A stretch of 33,792 nucleotides of DNA from Propionispora hippei DSM 15287 (GCF_900141835.1 NZ_FQZD01000042.1:1-33792); one strand, 5' to 3'; positions 1 to 9,569 are shown, numbered from the stretch's first letter. A program made the numbers and translations. The notes: a model not told the origin generated them from the letters alone.

Positions 1-18
1 AGGAGGCAAAGAAAAGAA

Positions 19-1221
19 ATGGCAAAGAAGAAGTTTGAAAGAAATAAACCGCACGTAAACATAGGCACGATCGGTCACGTTGACCATGGCAAGACGTCGC
101 TGACGGCAGCAATTACGCTGACCTTATCGAAGGCAGGCGGCGCCGAATTCATGGCGTATGACATGATCGACAAAGCACCGGAAGAAAGAGAACGCGGCAT
201 TACGATCAATACGGCACACGTAGAATATGAAACAGAAAAACGCCACTATGCGCACGTAGACTGCCCGGGCCATGCTGACTATGTAAAGAACATGATCACC
301 GGCGCAGCGCAGATGGACGGAGCGATCCTGGTAGTAAGTGCAGCTGACGGCCCGATGCCGCAGACTCGCGAACACATTCTGCTGTCCCGTCAGGTAGGCG
401 TACCGGCGATGGTCGTATTCCTGAACAAGGCTGACCTGGTAGACGACGCTGAATTGATGGAACTGGTAGAAATGGAAGTACGTGAACTGTTGTCCAGCTA
501 TGAATTCCCTGGCGACGACATTCCTGTAATCAGCGGTTCGGCAGTAAAAGCTCTGGACTGCGGCTGCGCAAAACGCGAATGCCAATGGTGCGGCAAAATC
601 ATGGAATTGATGGACGCTGTAGACGAATACATCCCGACGCCGGAACGTGCAACCAACAAACCGTTCCTGATGCCTGTGGAAGACGTGTTCACCATCACTG
701 GCCGTGGTACGGTAGCAACGGGCCGTGTAGAACGTGGCGAAATCAAAGTCAGTGACACGGTAGAAATCGTAGGGATGACGGACAAAGCTAAATCGACGGT
801 AGTAACCGGCGTAGAAATGTTCCGTAAACTGCTGGATTCGGCAGTAGCTGGCGACAACATCGGCGCTCTGCTGCGCGGCGTGGAAAGAAAAGACATTGAA
901 CGCGGCCAGGTATTGGCTAAACCGGGTTCGATTAAACCGCATACGAAATTCAAAGCAGAAGTATATGTACTGTCGAAAGAAGAAGGCGGCCGTCACACAC
1001 CGTTCTTTACGAACTACCGTCCGCAGTTCTACTTCCGTACGACTGACGTAACGGGTGTAGTAAACCTGCCGGAAGGTGTGGAAATGGTAATGCCTGGCGA
1101 CAACATCCAAATGTCGATCGAGTTGATTACTCCGATCGCAATGGAAGAAGGACTGCGCTTCGCGATTCGTGAAGGCGGCCGTACGGTTGGCGCCGGTGTC
1201 GTAACTGCTATCGACGCATAA
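19..1221 (+). CDS. tuf: Translation elongation factor Tu
   Basis: EF-Tu (400 aa) delivers aminoacyl-tRNA to the ribosomal A site as a GTPase. Visible GTP-binding motifs are the P-loop GHVDHGKT (residues 19-26), switch I around RGITIN (59-64), DCPGH (81-85) and NKAD (136-139), followed by the two beta-barrel domains. The start follows an AGGAGG at 1-6. An unusual segment in the GTPase domain carries Cys181, Cys183, Cys188 and Cys191, a CxC...CxxC-like cluster absent from E. coli and B. subtilis EF-Tu; I recall similar forms in Clostridia/Negativicutes. It lies directly before the S10 operon, the usual end of a str operon. Confidence 0.99.
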   Translation: MAKKKFERNKPHVNIGTIGHVDHGKTSLTAAITLTLSKAGGAEFMAYDMIDKAPEERERGITINTAHVEYETEKRHYAHVDCPGHADYVKNMITGAAQMDGAILVVSAADGPMPQTREHILLSRQVGVPAMVVFLNKADLVDDAELMELVEMEVRELLSSYEFPGDDIPVISGSAVKALDCGCAKRECQWCGKIMELMDAVDEYIPTPERATNKPFLMPVEDVFTITGRGTVATGRVERGEIKVSDTVEIVGMTDKAKSTVVTGVEMFRKLLDSAVAGDNIGALLRGVERKDIERGQVLAKPGSIKPHTKFKAEVYVLSKEEGGRHTPFFTNYRPQFYFRTTDVTGVVNLPEGVEMVMPGDNIQMSIELITPIAMEEGLRFAIREGGRTVGAGVVTAIDA

Positions 1222-1400
1222 GACGAAGAAAAAGGCTGTTTTACAGCCTGGTGTAAGGGCGACCTATAAGGGCGCCCTTATATCAGGAATAAATACAAAG
1301 TTCCTAGGCGATGACGTGGGAGGTTGCCCGCGTAGTTTGCGGGGAAATTTTCACGGAGAATGTCCGTTCAATGAAACCGGGCGATAAGGAGGAAATAGTA
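1222..1400 (+). promoter_or_regulatory. Structured tuf-rpsJ spacer, candidate S10 operon leader
   Basis: This 179-base spacer holds several potential hairpins. AGGCTG (1233-1238) pairs with CAGCCT (1244-1249). TAAGGGCG occurs twice (1254-1261, 1267-1274); the first copy can pair with CGCCCTTA (1273-1280), while 1265-1282 is a perfect 18-base palindrome, so the two folds exclude each other. Closer to rpsJ, CCCGC (1327-1331) pairs with GCGGG (1339-1343), and ACGGA (1353-1357) with TCCGT (1363-1367) inside TTTCA/TGAAA (1348-1352/1372-1376). No T-tract follows any of them, so a simple terminator is unlikely. A role in S10 operon autoregulation is inference. Confidence 0.5.
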
Positions 1401-1712
1401 ATGGCTAAACAACAAAAAATCAGAATTCGCCTCAAGGCGTATGATCATAAGGCATTGGATCAGAGCGCGGCAAGAATTGTTGATACTGCAAAAAGAACCG
1501 GTGCGTCCGTATCCGGTCCCATACCACTTCCCACGGAGAAAAATATTTTCACTATTTTGCGTTCACCCCATGTCAATAAAGATTCGCGTGAGCAATTTGA
1601 AATGCGTACGCATAAGCGCTTAATTGACATCGTAGAGCCGACTTCGAAGACTGTAGACGCTTTGATGCGCCTCGACCTTCCGGCTGGTGTGGATATCGAA
1701 ATTAAGCTGTAG
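1401..1712 (+). CDS. rpsJ: 30S ribosomal protein S10
   Basis: S10 (103 aa) is a small-subunit head protein and, as NusE, a member of transcription antitermination complexes. The N-terminus ([16 protein letters not shown]) and the [14 protein letters not shown] region are diagnostic. The ATG at 1401 follows AAGGAGG with normal spacing; an in-frame ATG at 1311 lacks an RBS and would add a non-family extension through the structured leader, so it is rejected. First gene of the S10 cluster. Confidence 0.98.
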   Translation: MAKQQKIRIRLKAYDHKALDQSAARIVDTAKRTGASVSGPIPLPTEKNIFTILRSPHVNKDSREQFEMRTHKRLIDIVEPTSKTVDALMRLDLPAGVDIEIKL

Positions 1713-1726
1713 AGGAGGTGGCAAAC

Positions 1727-2368
1727 ATGGCTAAAGGACTTTTAGGAAAAAAATTAGGTATGACTCAAATTTTTACTCCGGAAGGCAAAGTTGTTCCGGT
1801 AACTGTGCTGGAAGCAGGACAAACCGTTGTGCTTCAAAACAGAACTGTTGAAAACGACGGCTATAATGCAGTGCAACTGGGCTATGGCGCTGTTAAAGAT
1901 AAAAAGGTTACCAGGCCGCTGAAGGGGCATTTTGCCAAAGCCGGTGCAAAACCGGTTAAATTTATCCGCGAAGTAAGACTTCCTGCTGCTTCGGAATATA
2001 CAGTAGGTCAGTTTATCGGTGCCGACGTGTTTAGCGCAGGTGAGCTGGTAGACGTAACCGGCACAGCAAAAGGCAAGGGATTTGCCGGCGGTATTAAACG
2101 CCATAACTTTAGACGCGGTCCTATGGCTCACGGTTCCAAATCGCACCGTGAACCTGGTTCAATCGGTCCCCGGATGAGCGGCGGCGGCGGTAAGGTATTC
2201 AAAGGTAAAAAGCTTCCCGGCCAGATGGGCGGACAGAAGGTAACCGTACAGCGTTTAAGTGTGGTAAGAGTGGACAATGAACGCAACCTGATTTTGATCA
2301 AAGGTGCCGTTCCCGGACCTAAAGGAAGTTATGTTGTGATCAGAAATACCGTAAAACCTTCAAAATAA
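1727..2368 (+). CDS. rplC: 50S ribosomal protein L3
   Basis: L3 (213 aa) nucleates early 50S assembly and reaches toward the peptidyltransferase centre. The start [14 protein letters not shown], the central [20 protein letters not shown] loop and the PGQMGG segment match the family. I place the start at ATG 1727, nine bases after the AGGAGG at 1713-1718; the in-frame GTG at 1718 lies inside the Shine-Dalgarno sequence and cannot be the start. Follows rpsJ by 14 bases. Confidence 0.98.
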   Translation: MAKGLLGKKLGMTQIFTPEGKVVPVTVLEAGQTVVLQNRTVENDGYNAVQLGYGAVKDKKVTRPLKGHFAKAGAKPVKFIREVRLPAASEYTVGQFIGADVFSAGELVDVTGTAKGKGFAGGIKRHNFRRGPMAHGSKSHREPGSIGPRMSGGGGKVFKGKKLPGQMGGQKVTVQRLSVVRVDNERNLILIKGAVPGPKGSYVVIRNTVKPSK

Positions 2369-2444
2369 AATTTAGGGTTCGGTGGTTTGCGGGCGTCAGG
2401 CCTGCGGATTCCGGGCCTCGAACCACGAAAGGAGGATGTGCTAT
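2369..2444 (+). promoter_or_regulatory. Nested hairpin between rplC and rplD
   Basis: The 76-base gap can fold into two nested stems: GGTTCG (2376-2381) with CGAACC (2419-2424), enclosing AGGCC (2398-2402) with GGCCT (2414-2418). The structure ends just before the rplD Shine-Dalgarno (AAGGAGG). Most S10-cluster gaps here are short, so a folded spacer directly before L4, the S10 operon autorepressor in E. coli, could tune translation. Function is inferred. Confidence 0.4.
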
Positions 2445-3071
2445 ATGCCGAAAGTAGCAGTATATAATATCGCCGGTCAACAGACTGGTGAAATAGAGTT
2501 AAATGAAAATGTTTTTGGCGTGGAAGTAAATGAAGCTGTTTTGCACCAAGCTGTGGTTATGCAACTTGCCAGTCAGCGTTTGGGCACAGCTGCTACAAAG
2601 ACTAGAGGAATGGTACGCGGCGGCGGTAGAAAACCGTGGAAACAAAAGGGTACAGGCCGGGCTCGTGCCGGCAGCACCCGTTCCCCGATTTGGGTAGGCG
2701 GCGGTACCACGTTTGGCCCGCAACCCCGTTCTTACGCTTTTAGAATGCCTCGTAAACAACGTCGTCTGGCCATCAAGTGTGCACTCAGTGCAAAAGTGAA
2801 AGCCGAAGAACTGGTTGTTGTTGAAGCCATTGATTTTGCACAGCCTAAGACAAAAGACGTTGTGAAATTGCTGAACGATTTTAAAGCGACTGACAGCAAG
2901 GCGCTGATTGTTACCGGCGAAGCGCTGGAGAACGTAGAAAAATCGTCCCGCAACATTCGCGGAGTCAAAGCCATTGCTTCCACCGGAATCAATGTATATG
3001 ATCTTCTCCACCATGACAAAGTGCTCATCACGAAAGATGCAGTTAATCGCATCGAGGAGGTGCTGGCATAA
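2445..3071 (+). CDS. rplD: 50S ribosomal protein L4
   Basis: L4 (208 aa) lines the exit tunnel and in some bacteria represses its own operon. [16 protein letters not shown] at the N-terminus, the long tunnel loop ([19 protein letters not shown]) and the PQPRSYAF region identify it. The start is ATG 2445 after AAAGGAGG; upstream in-frame codons to 2382 run through the hairpin spacer and have no RBS. The stop codon overlaps the rplW start by one base. Confidence 0.98.
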   Translation: MPKVAVYNIAGQQTGEIELNENVFGVEVNEAVLHQAVVMQLASQRLGTAATKTRGMVRGGGRKPWKQKGTGRARAGSTRSPIWVGGGTTFGPQPRSYAFRMPRKQRRLAIKCALSAKVKAEELVVVEAIDFAQPKTKDVVKLLNDFKATDSKALIVTGEALENVEKSSRNIRGVKAIASTGINVYDLLHHDKVLITKDAVNRIEEVLA

Positions 3072-3358
3072 TGGCAAACGCACGCGATATTCTAATCCGT
3101 CCGTACATTACGGAAAAATCGACCGCTTTAATGGCAGAAGACAGATATACCTTTATTGTACCGTTAAAGTCCAATAAAGTGGAAATCCGTCAGGCTGTAG
3201 AAGAGGTATTCAAGGTAAAGGTACTTGCTATCAATACCATCCGCGTTCCGGGTAAAACCAAACGGATGGGCAAAACGGCAGGCAAACGTCCTGACTATAA
3301 AAAAGCAATCGTAAAACTGGCTCCTGGCGAGCGTATCGAATTCTTTGAAGGTGTATAA
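3071..3358 (+). CDS. rplW: 50S ribosomal protein L23
   Basis: L23 (95 aa) sits at the tunnel exit and is a docking site for trigger factor and [18 protein letters not shown], the [17 protein letters not shown] segment and the VPGKTKRMG loop are characteristic. ATG 3071 overlaps the last base of the rplD stop; its RBS, GAGGAGG (3054-3060), lies inside rplD, implying translational coupling. Confidence 0.98.
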   Translation: MANARDILIRPYITEKSTALMAEDRYTFIVPLKSNKVEIRQAVEEVFKVKVLAINTIRVPGKTKRMGKTAGKRPDYKKAIVKLAPGERIEFFEGV

Positions 3359-3388
3359 CCTAAAAACTGTAAAAAAGGAGGGGCAAAC

Positions 3389-4216
3389 ATGGCAGTAAAA
3401 AGTTTCAAACCCTATGCTCCGGGTAGAAGGTTTATGACTGTGGCTAATTTCGAAGAAATTACCACTGATAAACCAGAGCGTTCTCTTGTGGAACGACTGC
3501 AAAAACATGCCGGGCGTAATCAGCAAGGCCGTCTGACAGTAAGACATCAAGGCGGCGGCCATAAGCGCCTGTATAGAATAATCGATTTTAAACGTAATAA
3601 AGACGGCATTCCGGCAACTGTAGCAACAATTGAGTACGATCCGAACCGTTCGGCCCGTATTGCACTACTTAACTATGCCGACGGTGAAAAACGTTATATC
3701 CTGGCTCCCAACGGGCTAAAAGTCGGAGATAAAGTGATGAGCGGCCCGGAAGCCGACATCAAAGTAGGCAATGCGCTTCCTTTGAAGAATATTCCGGTCG
3801 GTACTCAGATTCACAATATCGAGATGAAAATCGGCAAAGGCGGCCAAATGGTCCGTTCGGCCGGCGCATCGGCTCAATTGATGGCAAAGGAAGGCAACCA
3901 TGCGCTGCTTCGCTTACCGTCCGGTGAGTTAAGAAAAGTTCATGTAAACTGCAAAGCTACCATTGGCCAGGTTGGCAATTTGGAGCATGAAAATATTACG
4001 ATCGGTAAAGCCGGACGCTCGCGCTGGCTTGGCATTCGCCCGGCAAACCGCGGCGTAGCGATGAACCCGATTGACCATCCGCATGGCGGTGGCGAAGGTC
4101 GTTCGCCTGTGGGCCGCAAACATCCTGTTACTCCTTGGGGTAAACATGCTATGGGTGCTAAGACCCGCAGAAAGAAATCGTCCGATAAGCTCATCGTTAA
4201 GAGACGGACAAAATAG
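3389..4216 (+). CDS. rplB: 50S ribosomal protein L2
   Basis: L2 (275 aa) binds 23S rRNA near the peptidyltransferase centre and helps subunit association. Recognised by [15 protein letters not shown] at the start, the conserved C-terminal [17 protein letters not shown] stretch, and the basic tail ending [18 protein letters not shown] precedes the ATG. The length is normal for the family. Confidence 0.99.
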   Translation: MAVKSFKPYAPGRRFMTVANFEEITTDKPERSLVERLQKHAGRNQQGRLTVRHQGGGHKRLYRIIDFKRNKDGIPATVATIEYDPNRSARIALLNYADGEKRYILAPNGLKVGDKVMSGPEADIKVGNALPLKNIPVGTQIHNIEMKIGKGGQMVRSAGASAQLMAKEGNHALLRLPSGELRKVHVNCKATIGQVGNLEHENITIGKAGRSRWLGIRPANRGVAMNPIDHPHGGGEGRSPVGRKHPVTPWGKHAMGAKTRRKKSSDKLIVKRRTK

Positions 4217-4238
4217 GTAGAGAAGGGAGGACAATTGA

Positions 4239-4520
4239 GTGTCGAGATCCACAAAAAAAGGACCTTATGTCCATGAAAGCCTGCTGAAAAAGGTTGACGC
4301 TTTGAATGAAAAAAGTGACAAAAAGGTTGTTAAAACTTGGTCACGCAGCTCCACCATTCTTCCTAGTTTTGTCGGACATACAATAGCGGTTCATGACGGA
4401 CGGAAACATGTTCCGGTATATGTCACGGAAGATATGGTAGGCCATAAACTGGGTGAGTTTGCACCTACCCGTACGTTTAAAGGCCATGGTGACAACGAAA
4501 GATCAACATCGCTTAGATAA
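4239..4520 (+). CDS. rpsS: 30S ribosomal protein S19
   Basis: S19 (93 aa) forms a head complex with S13 and contacts A-site tRNA. Identified by [37 protein letters not shown] and [16 protein letters not shown]. The start is GTG at 4239, eight bases after GGGAGG (4225-4230); no ATG is available at a suitable distance. Lies between rplB and rplV as in the canonical order. Confidence 0.98.
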   Translation: MSRSTKKGPYVHESLLKKVDALNEKSDKKVVKTWSRSSTILPSFVGHTIAVHDGRKHVPVYVTEDMVGHKLGEFAPTRTFKGHGDNERSTSLR

Positions 4521-4565
4521 TTGGAAGCTTGTTTAGTTAAAGAGTTGCCGAAAGGGGGCTAACAC

Positions 4566-4898
4566 ATGGAAGCGAAGGCAATTGCCAGATATATTCGCAT
4601 TTCACCGCGTAAAATCCGTATTGTAATGGATTTGATTCGTGGTAAAAACATTGGTGAAGCATTGGCTATATTGAAATACACGCCGAAAGTCGGTGCCGAC
4701 GTAATCGAAAAAGTACTGACTTCCGCTGTGGCAAATGCGGAGCATAACTTTGATATGAATTCGGATAAACTGTATGTTTCTGCTGCATACGTAGATCAAG
4801 GTCCTACTTTAAAACGTATTCATCCGAGATCTCGTGGGCAAGCTTTTAAAATTTTAAAGCGCAGCAGCCACGTGACAGTAGTTGTAAAAGAGAGATAA
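4566..4898 (+). CDS. rplV: 50S ribosomal protein L22
   Basis: L22 (110 aa) lines the exit tunnel with L4 and is a site of macrolide-resistance mutations in other bacteria. [20 protein letters not shown] at the start and the tunnel hairpin around [18 protein letters not shown] are diagnostic. AAGGGGG (4552-4558) is the RBS. Follows rpsS by 45 bases. Confidence 0.98.
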   Translation: MEAKAIARYIRISPRKIRIVMDLIRGKNIGEALAILKYTPKVGADVIEKVLTSAVANAEHNFDMNSDKLYVSAAYVDQGPTLKRIHPRSRGQAFKILKRSSHVTVVVKER

Positions 4899-4919
4899 CC
4901 GGCGAAGGAGGGAAACTAA

Positions 4920-5588
4920 GTGGGTCAAAAAGTTAATCCGCATGGACTTAGAATCGGTGTTATCAAGACTTGGGACGCCAAATGGTATGCCGACAAAGAC
5001 TATGCAAAAAACTTGCATGAAGATATAAAAATTCGTGAATACCTGAAAGAAAAAGCGTTTGCTGCTGGCATATCCCAGATTCTTATAGAACGTGCGGCTA
5101 ACCGCGTTAAAGTGACCATTCACACTGCAAAACCAGGTATGGTGATTGGCCGTGGCGGCGCCGGGATCGAGGAGCTTAAAAAAGGCTTAAGAAAGCTGAC
5201 TGACAAACAAATCGATCTTAACATCGCAGAAATTAAACAACCGGAATTGGACGCTACTCTGGTAGCTGAAAATATCGCATCACAGCTGGAAAGACGTATT
5301 GCTTTCCGCCGTGCTATGAAACAGTCGGTAACCCGAACCATGCGTCTTGGCGCTAAAGGGATTAAAGTGATGGTTGGCGGACGCTTAGGCGGCGCTGAAA
5401 TCGCCCGCAGCGAAAGCTACCGTGAAGGAAGCATTCCACTGCATACATTGAGAGCCGATATTGACTATGGCACTGCTGAAGCTCATACTACTTACGGCCG
5501 CATCGGTGTAAAAGTTTGGATCTATAAAGGCGAAGTTTTGCCTGAAGTGAAGAAGACCGCTGCCGCTGTTGAAGGGAGCGTTGAGTAA
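4920..5588 (+). CDS. rpsC: 30S ribosomal protein S3
   Basis: S3 (222 aa) forms part of the mRNA entry channel. [18 protein letters not shown] opens the protein; the KH-domain GxxG element is [10 protein letters not shown], and the C-terminal domain has [16 protein letters not shown] and LRADIDYG. The GTG start at 4920 follows AAGGAGGG (4905-4912) by seven bases. The stop overlaps the rplP start by one base. Confidence 0.98.
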   Translation: MGQKVNPHGLRIGVIKTWDAKWYADKDYAKNLHEDIKIREYLKEKAFAAGISQILIERAANRVKVTIHTAKPGMVIGRGGAGIEELKKGLRKLTDKQIDLNIAEIKQPELDATLVAENIASQLERRIAFRRAMKQSVTRTMRLGAKGIKVMVGGRLGGAEIARSESYREGSIPLHTLRADIDYGTAEAHTTYGRIGVKVWIYKGEVLPEVKKTAAAVEGSVE

Positions 5589-6046
5589 TGCTTTTGCCAA
5601 AAAGAGTGAAACATCGCAAACAATTTCGTGGTCGTATGAAGGGTAAAGCCAATCGCGGCAATACCGTCAGCCATGGCGAATTCGGCTTGCAAGCTCTTGA
5701 ACCGGCCTGGATTACCAACCGGCAAATTGAAGCAGCCCGTATTGCTATGACCCGTTATATCAAACGTGGCGGTAAAGTTTGGATTAAAATATTCCCCGAT
5801 AAACCGATTACGGCAAAACCGGCTGAAACCCGTATGGGTAGCGGTAAAGGTTCACCGGAATACTGGGTAGCGGTAGTAAAACCCGGCCGTGTTATGTTTG
5901 AAATGGACGGCGTAACTGAAGAAGTGGCTAAAGAAGCTATGCGTCTGGCCGCTCATAAACTTCCTATTAAAACGAAGTTCGTTAAACGGGAAGAGGCAGA
6001 GGTATCGGCAGAGCAAGAAGTAGGTGGTGAAGTAGATGAAGGCTAA
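5588..6046 (+). CDS. rplP: 50S ribosomal protein L16 with acidic C-terminal tail
   Basis: L16 (152 aa) helps form the A-site tRNA binding region of the 50S subunit. [36 protein letters not shown] and [19 protein letters not shown] are family hallmarks. It is slightly longer than the usual ~144 aa, with a Glu-rich tail ([18 protein letters not shown]) whose coding sequence overlaps the rpmC start by 11 bases. ATG 5588 overlaps the rpsC stop, so rpsC, rplP and rpmC are probably translationally coupled. Confidence 0.98.
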   Translation: MLLPKRVKHRKQFRGRMKGKANRGNTVSHGEFGLQALEPAWITNRQIEAARIAMTRYIKRGGKVWIKIFPDKPITAKPAETRMGSGKGSPEYWVAVVKPGRVMFEMDGVTEEVAKEAMRLAAHKLPIKTKFVKREEAEVSAEQEVGGEVDEG

Positions 6047-6239
6047 TGATATCCGTGAAATGAGTGCGGCTGAACTGACTCAGAAGCTTTCCGGACTTAA
6101 AGAGGAATTATTTAACCTGAGATTCCAACTTGCTACCGGTCAATTAGAAAACCCGATGCGGATTCAGGAAGTAAAGAAGACTATAGCCCGCATCAAAACT
6201 GTACAACGTGAGCAGGAATTAAAGGCTGGAGAGGCTTAA
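6036..6239 (+). CDS. rpmC: 50S ribosomal protein L29
   Basis: L29 (67 aa) is a two-helix protein near the tunnel exit beside L23. [36 protein letters not shown] and KKTIARIKT are typical. It starts inside the 3' end of rplP in another frame; its Shine-Dalgarno (AGGTGG, in the rplP tail codons) is weaker than its neighbours', consistent with coupling to rplP translation. Confidence 0.97.
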   Translation: MKANDIREMSAAELTQKLSGLKEELFNLRFQLATGQLENPMRIQEVKKTIARIKTVQREQELKAGEA

Positions 6240-6330
6240 AGTCCAGTTGTGCACGGACGTTTTCAAATAATAAGACAGGGTTGTCTTCCAGGAGACAATC
6301 GCAAGTAGGACGGAAGGAGGCTGTAAGGAC
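6240..6330 (+). promoter_or_regulatory. Hairpin spacer between rpmC and rpsQ
   Basis: This 91-base gap separates the end of the S10 set (rpmC) from rpsQ. It contains a TTGTCT (6281-6286)/AGACAA (6293-6298) hairpin upstream of the GGAAGGAGG of rpsQ. No convincing promoter hexamers or T-tract are visible. It could be a processing site or translational element; function unknown. Confidence 0.3.
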
Positions 6331-6588
6331 GTGACCGAAAGAAACGAACGCAAAACCCGTATTGGCAAAGTGGTTAGCGATAAGATGGAAAAAACGGTTG
6401 TAGTAGCGGTAGAACGCTTGGTACCGCATCCGTTGTATAAAAAAGCTGTGAAAAAGACAGTGAAATTCAAAGCCCATGATGAAAACAACGAAAGCCACAC
6501 CGGCGACACGGTGGAAATCATGGAAACTCGTCCATTATCGAAAGACAAACGTTGGAGAGTTGTAGAAATTATCGAAAGAGCAAAATAA
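6331..6588 (+). CDS. rpsQ: 30S ribosomal protein S17
   Basis: S17 (85 aa) is an OB-fold primary 16S rRNA binder. [40 protein letters not shown] and [15 protein letters not shown] identify it. The start is GTG 6331 after GGAAGGAGG. Follows a structured spacer and begins the run toward the spc set. Confidence 0.98.
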   Translation: MTERNERKTRIGKVVSDKMEKTVVVAVERLVPHPLYKKAVKKTVKFKAHDENNESHTGDTVEIMETRPLSKDKRWRVVEIIERAK

Positions 6589-6659
6589 TGTCGATCCGCG
6601 GGTGTCCGATACGCGTTACGTGACCCTCGCACCTCGCATTTCGTGAAGGAGGGATAAAG
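6589..6659 (+). promoter_or_regulatory. Hairpin spacer between rpsQ and rplN
   Basis: A 71-base GC-rich gap with a possible stem of CGCGGGT (6597-6603) with ACCCTCG (6623-6629), one mismatch, ending about 20 bases before the GAAGGAGGG of rplN. It lies at the S10/spc junction, where E. coli has a transcript boundary. No T-tract follows it and no promoter is evident, so it is not called a terminator. Confidence 0.3.
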
Positions 6660-7028
6660 ATGATCCAACAACAGACAATCCTCAATGTTGCTGACAATAC
6701 CGGAGCTAAACAGATCATGTGCATCCGGGTATTAGGCGGTTCTTTCCGCAGATATGCCAATATCGGTGATGTTATTGTTGCAGCAGTTAAAGACGCATCT
6801 CCAGGTGGTGTAGTAAAAAAGGGTGATGTAGTGAAAGCTGTCGTTGTGCGCTCCAAAAAAGGCTTGCGCCGTGCCGACGGTTCCTATATTCGCTTTGATG
6901 AAAATGCAGCAGTAGTTATAAAAGATGATAAAAGTCCCAGAGGTACCCGTATTTTTGGGCCGGTAGCGAGAGAACTCAGAGAGAAGGACTTTATGAAAAT
7001 TATCTCGTTGGCACCGGAAGTAATCTAA
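6660..7028 (+). CDS. rplN: 50S ribosomal protein L14
   Basis: L14 (122 aa) forms intersubunit bridges and is the docking site of RsfS-type silencing factors in other bacteria. [37 protein letters not shown] and [22 protein letters not shown] are hallmark segments at the standard length. GAAGGAGGG precedes the ATG. First gene of the spc set. Confidence 0.99.
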   Translation: MIQQQTILNVADNTGAKQIMCIRVLGGSFRRYANIGDVIVAAVKDASPGGVVKKGDVVKAVVVRSKKGLRRADGSYIRFDENAAVVIKDDKSPRGTRIFGPVARELREKDFMKIISLAPEVI

Positions 7029-7046
7029 GTTAGGAGGTGTCCGTAA

Positions 7047-7385
7047 GTGGCTGAAGTCAATAAATTGCATGTAAAAAAAGGTGACACAGTGGTTGTGTTA
7101 TCTGGTAAAGATAAAGGTAAAAAAGGAAAAATTATCGAAGCTTTACCGAAGAAGAGCAAAGTTATTGTAGAAGGCGTGAACACTGTGAAACGTCATACAA
7201 AACCAAGCCAAAAACTGCCCCAGGGTGGTATTGTGGTTAAAGAAGCTCCTCTTAACTCCTCGAAAGTCATGCTGGTATGCTCCGCATGTGACAAACCTAC
7301 CCGCATCAAAAAAAGCGCATTGGCGAGCGGAAAATCTGTGCGTGTATGTAAAAAATGCGGCGAGATCATTGATAAAGAGAAATAA
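7047..7385 (+). CDS. rplX: 50S ribosomal protein L24, zinc-ribbon form
   Basis: L24 (112 aa) initiates 50S assembly. The KOW motif region ([20 protein letters not shown]) and [11 protein letters not shown] identify it. The C-terminus carries CSAC near residue 77 and CKKC near residue 103, a likely zinc ribbon that B. subtilis and E. coli L24 lack; I recall similar forms in many Clostridia. The start is GTG 7047 after TAGGAGGTG. Confidence 0.98.
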   Translation: MAEVNKLHVKKGDTVVVLSGKDKGKKGKIIEALPKKSKVIVEGVNTVKRHTKPSQKLPQGGIVVKEAPLNSSKVMLVCSACDKPTRIKKSALASGKSVRVCKKCGEIIDKEK

Positions 7386-7411
7386 ATCACGTGGAAAGGA
7401 GGTAACTACAC

Positions 7412-7951
7412 ATGGCTAGATTAAAAGACAAGTATAAAAACGAAGTAGCTAAAGCGATGATGGAGAAGTTTGGCTACAAAAATGTTATGGAAATCCCTAA
7501 GATTGAAAAGGTTGTTCTAAACATGGGCGTAGGCGAAGCCGTAGGTAATCCGAAGGTATTGGATGCAGCAGTGAACGACATGACGATCATCGCCGGACAA
7601 AAACCGGTTGTGACTCGGGCAAAAAAATCCATTGCGGCATTTAAAATCCGTGAAGGCATGCCGATCGGTGCCAAAGTAACCCTGCGCGGCGAGCGGATGT
7701 ATCAGTTTTTGGATAAATTATTGAACGTAGCTCTTCCCCGTGTGCGTGACTTCCGTGGTGTAAGCCCTCGCGCTTTCGACGGACGCGGCAACTATACACT
7801 GGGTGTAAAAGAACAGCTGATTTTCCCTGAAATTGAATACGATAAAATTGACAAACTGCGTGGTATGGACATTATTGTTGTCACAACAGCTAACACGGAC
7901 GAAGAAGCCCGCGAGCTGCTGCGGTTAATGGGGATGCCATTCAGCGCGTAA
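7412..7951 (+). CDS. rplE: 50S ribosomal protein L5
   Basis: L5 (179 aa) binds 5S rRNA and contacts the P-site tRNA and S13. [48 protein letters not shown] and IFPEIEYD are diagnostic. The RBS is AAAGGAGGT eight bases upstream. Length is typical. Confidence 0.99.
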   Translation: MARLKDKYKNEVAKAMMEKFGYKNVMEIPKIEKVVLNMGVGEAVGNPKVLDAAVNDMTIIAGQKPVVTRAKKSIAAFKIREGMPIGAKVTLRGERMYQFLDKLLNVALPRVRDFRGVSPRAFDGRGNYTLGVKEQLIFPEIEYDKIDKLRGMDIIVVTTANTDEEARELLRLMGMPFSA

Positions 7952-7966
7952 GAAGGAGGGAAATTT

Positions 7967-8152
7967 GTGGCTAAAAAGGCGTTAATTGAAAAATGGAAAG
8001 CCGAGCCGAAATTCAAAGTTCGTAAATACAACAGATGCAAAGTCTGCGGCCGTCCTCATGGTTACTTGCGTAAATTTGAAATGTGCCGTATTTGTTTTAG
8101 AGAATTGAGCTACAAAGGGGCTATTCCAGGGGTAACCAAGGCTAGCTGGTAA
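7967..8152 (+). CDS. rpsZ: 30S ribosomal protein S14, zinc-binding (type Z)
   Basis: This is the short, zinc-containing S14 (61 aa) of Gram-positive bacteria, a late-assembling head protein. A CxxC pair at Cys24/Cys27 and another at Cys40/Cys43 form the zinc site; the C-terminus [11 protein letters not shown] is invariant in the family. The start is GTG 7967 after AAGGAGGG. No zinc-independent paralogue is in this window. The symbol rpsN is also used. Confidence 0.97.
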   Translation: MAKKALIEKWKAEPKFKVRKYNRCKVCGRPHGYLRKFEMCRICFRELSYKGAIPGVTKASW

Positions 8153-8182
8153 ACTAGCGGAATAGGAAGGAGGTTATATAAT

Positions 8183-8581
8183 ATGGTAATGACCGATCCA
8201 ATAGCCGATATGCTGACACGTTTACGTAATGCTAATTCGGTTTATCATGATAAAGTGGAAATTCCTGCATCGAAGATTAAACAGGCGGTTGCTGAGATCT
8301 TAAAAAGCGAAGGCTTCATTAAGGATTTCGAAGTAATCAAAGACGATAAGCAAGGCGTTTTGCGGGTGAGCTTGAAATATGGTCCGAACCGTGAGAAAGT
8401 AATCACCGGTATTAAACGGATTTCCAAGCCGGGACTCAGAGTGTATGCTAAGAGAGATCAATTGCCGCGCGTACTTGGCGGACTTGGCATCGCTATCGTG
8501 TCCACGTCGCAGGGAATTATGACTGACAAACAGGCGCGCCGCGATGGACTTGGCGGCGAAGTGCTTGCATACGTTTGGTAA
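8183..8581 (+). CDS. rpsH: 30S ribosomal protein S8
   Basis: S8 (132 aa) is a central-domain 16S binder and the spc operon autorepressor in E. coli. [16 protein letters not shown], the RVSLKYG and [12 protein letters not shown] strands and the C-terminal GGEVLAYVW are characteristic. ATG 8183 lies ten bases after AGGAGG (8167-8172); an ATG two codons downstream is too far from the RBS to be preferred. Confidence 0.98.
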   Translation: MVMTDPIADMLTRLRNANSVYHDKVEIPASKIKQAVAEILKSEGFIKDFEVIKDDKQGVLRVSLKYGPNREKVITGIKRISKPGLRVYAKRDQLPRVLGGLGIAIVSTSQGIMTDKQARRDGLGGEVLAYVW

Positions 8582-8606
8582 TTTTTGCAGTTAGGAGGTG
8601 CAGTAT

Positions 8607-9155
8607 ATGTCAAGAATTGGGAGAATGCCGATTGCTATTCCGGCAGGCGTAACCCTCAAGATAGATGGCAACCTGGTTACCGTAAAGGGACCTAAAGGCG
8701 AATTGAGCCGTGCCATTCACAGTGATATGATTTTGGAACTGGAAAACGACACTCTTCTTGTCAAGAGACCGTCCGATGCTAAAGAACACAGATCTTTGCA
8801 TGGTTTAACCCGTACCCTGATTGCCAACATGGTAACCGGTGTAACAACTGGTTTTACAAAAACACTGGAAATTGCCGGTGTTGGTTACAGAGCGGCAAAA
8901 TCCGGTACGAAGCTGGCCTTGACCCTCGGATTTTCACATCCGGTGGAAGTGGAACCGCCGAAAGGCTTGAGCATTGACGTTCCCGCTCCGAACAGAATTA
9001 TTGTTTCGGGGTCGGATAAAGAAGCGGTAGGCGCGTTAGCCGCTAAGATTCGCGGTTACAGAGAACCGGAACCGTATAAAGGTAAAGGCATTAAGTATGA
9101 AGGTGAAGTAATTCGCCGCAAAGTAGGTAAAGCAGGCGGTAAAGGTAAGAAGTAA
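8607..9155 (+). CDS. rplF: 50S ribosomal protein L6
   Basis: L6 (182 aa) has two similar RNA-binding domains near the factor-binding site. [42 protein letters not shown] and [25 protein letters not shown] are hallmarks. The start is ATG 8607, eight bases after AGGAGG (8593-8598); the in-frame GTG at 8598 lies in the Shine-Dalgarno itself. Confidence 0.98.
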   Translation: MSRIGRMPIAIPAGVTLKIDGNLVTVKGPKGELSRAIHSDMILELENDTLLVKRPSDAKEHRSLHGLTRTLIANMVTGVTTGFTKTLEIAGVGYRAAKSGTKLALTLGFSHPVEVEPPKGLSIDVPAPNRIIVSGSDKEAVGALAAKIRGYREPEPYKGKGIKYEGEVIRRKVGKAGGKGKK

Positions 9156-9183
9156 AATTCTTATATAGAAAGGAGTGAACACC

Positions 9184-9552
9184 TTGCTTCGTAAAGAAAA
9201 CAAAAACGAGTCACGCCAAAAGCGGCATCGTAGAGTTCGTAAACATGTTGTAGGAACTGCGGAAAGACCCCGTCTTAACGTTTTCCGGAGTTTGAGTCAT
9301 ATATACGCTCAGATTATCAACGATCAGACTGGTACAACGCTTGTTTCAGCCAGTACGGTTGACAAAGAAGTGAAGGGCCAAGTGGAATACGGCGGTAACA
9401 TCGAAGCGGCTAAAGCTGTGGGAGCGGAACTTGCCAAACGGGCGTTAGCTAACGGAATTACCAAAGTCGTATTTGATCGTGGCGGCTATATTTATCACGG
9501 CAGAGTGGCTGCATTAGCAGCGGCAGCACGTGAAGCAGGGCTGGAATTTTAG
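9184..9552 (+). CDS. rplR: 50S ribosomal protein L18
   Basis: L18 (122 aa) binds 5S rRNA with L5. The basic N-terminus ([13 protein letters not shown]), [20 protein letters not shown] and the C-terminal [26 protein letters not shown] identify it. I choose TTG 9184, eight bases after AGGAG (9171-9175), which gives the family length; the in-frame GTG at 9175 starts within the RBS. This is the only TTG start in the ribosomal block. Confidence 0.93.
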   Translation: MLRKENKNESRQKRHRRVRKHVVGTAERPRLNVFRSLSHIYAQIINDQTGTTLVSASTVDKEVKGQVEYGGNIEAAKAVGAELAKRALANGITKVVFDRGGYIYHGRVAALAAAAREAGLEF

Positions 9553-9569
9553 CAGAAGGAGGGACATGA

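Noticed and set aside
124-1110. Long open frame antisense to tuf (- strand, 328 codons)
   Set aside because: It mirrors a highly biased coding sequence, has no RBS-supported start and no recognisable domain; the + strand EF-Tu fully explains the region.
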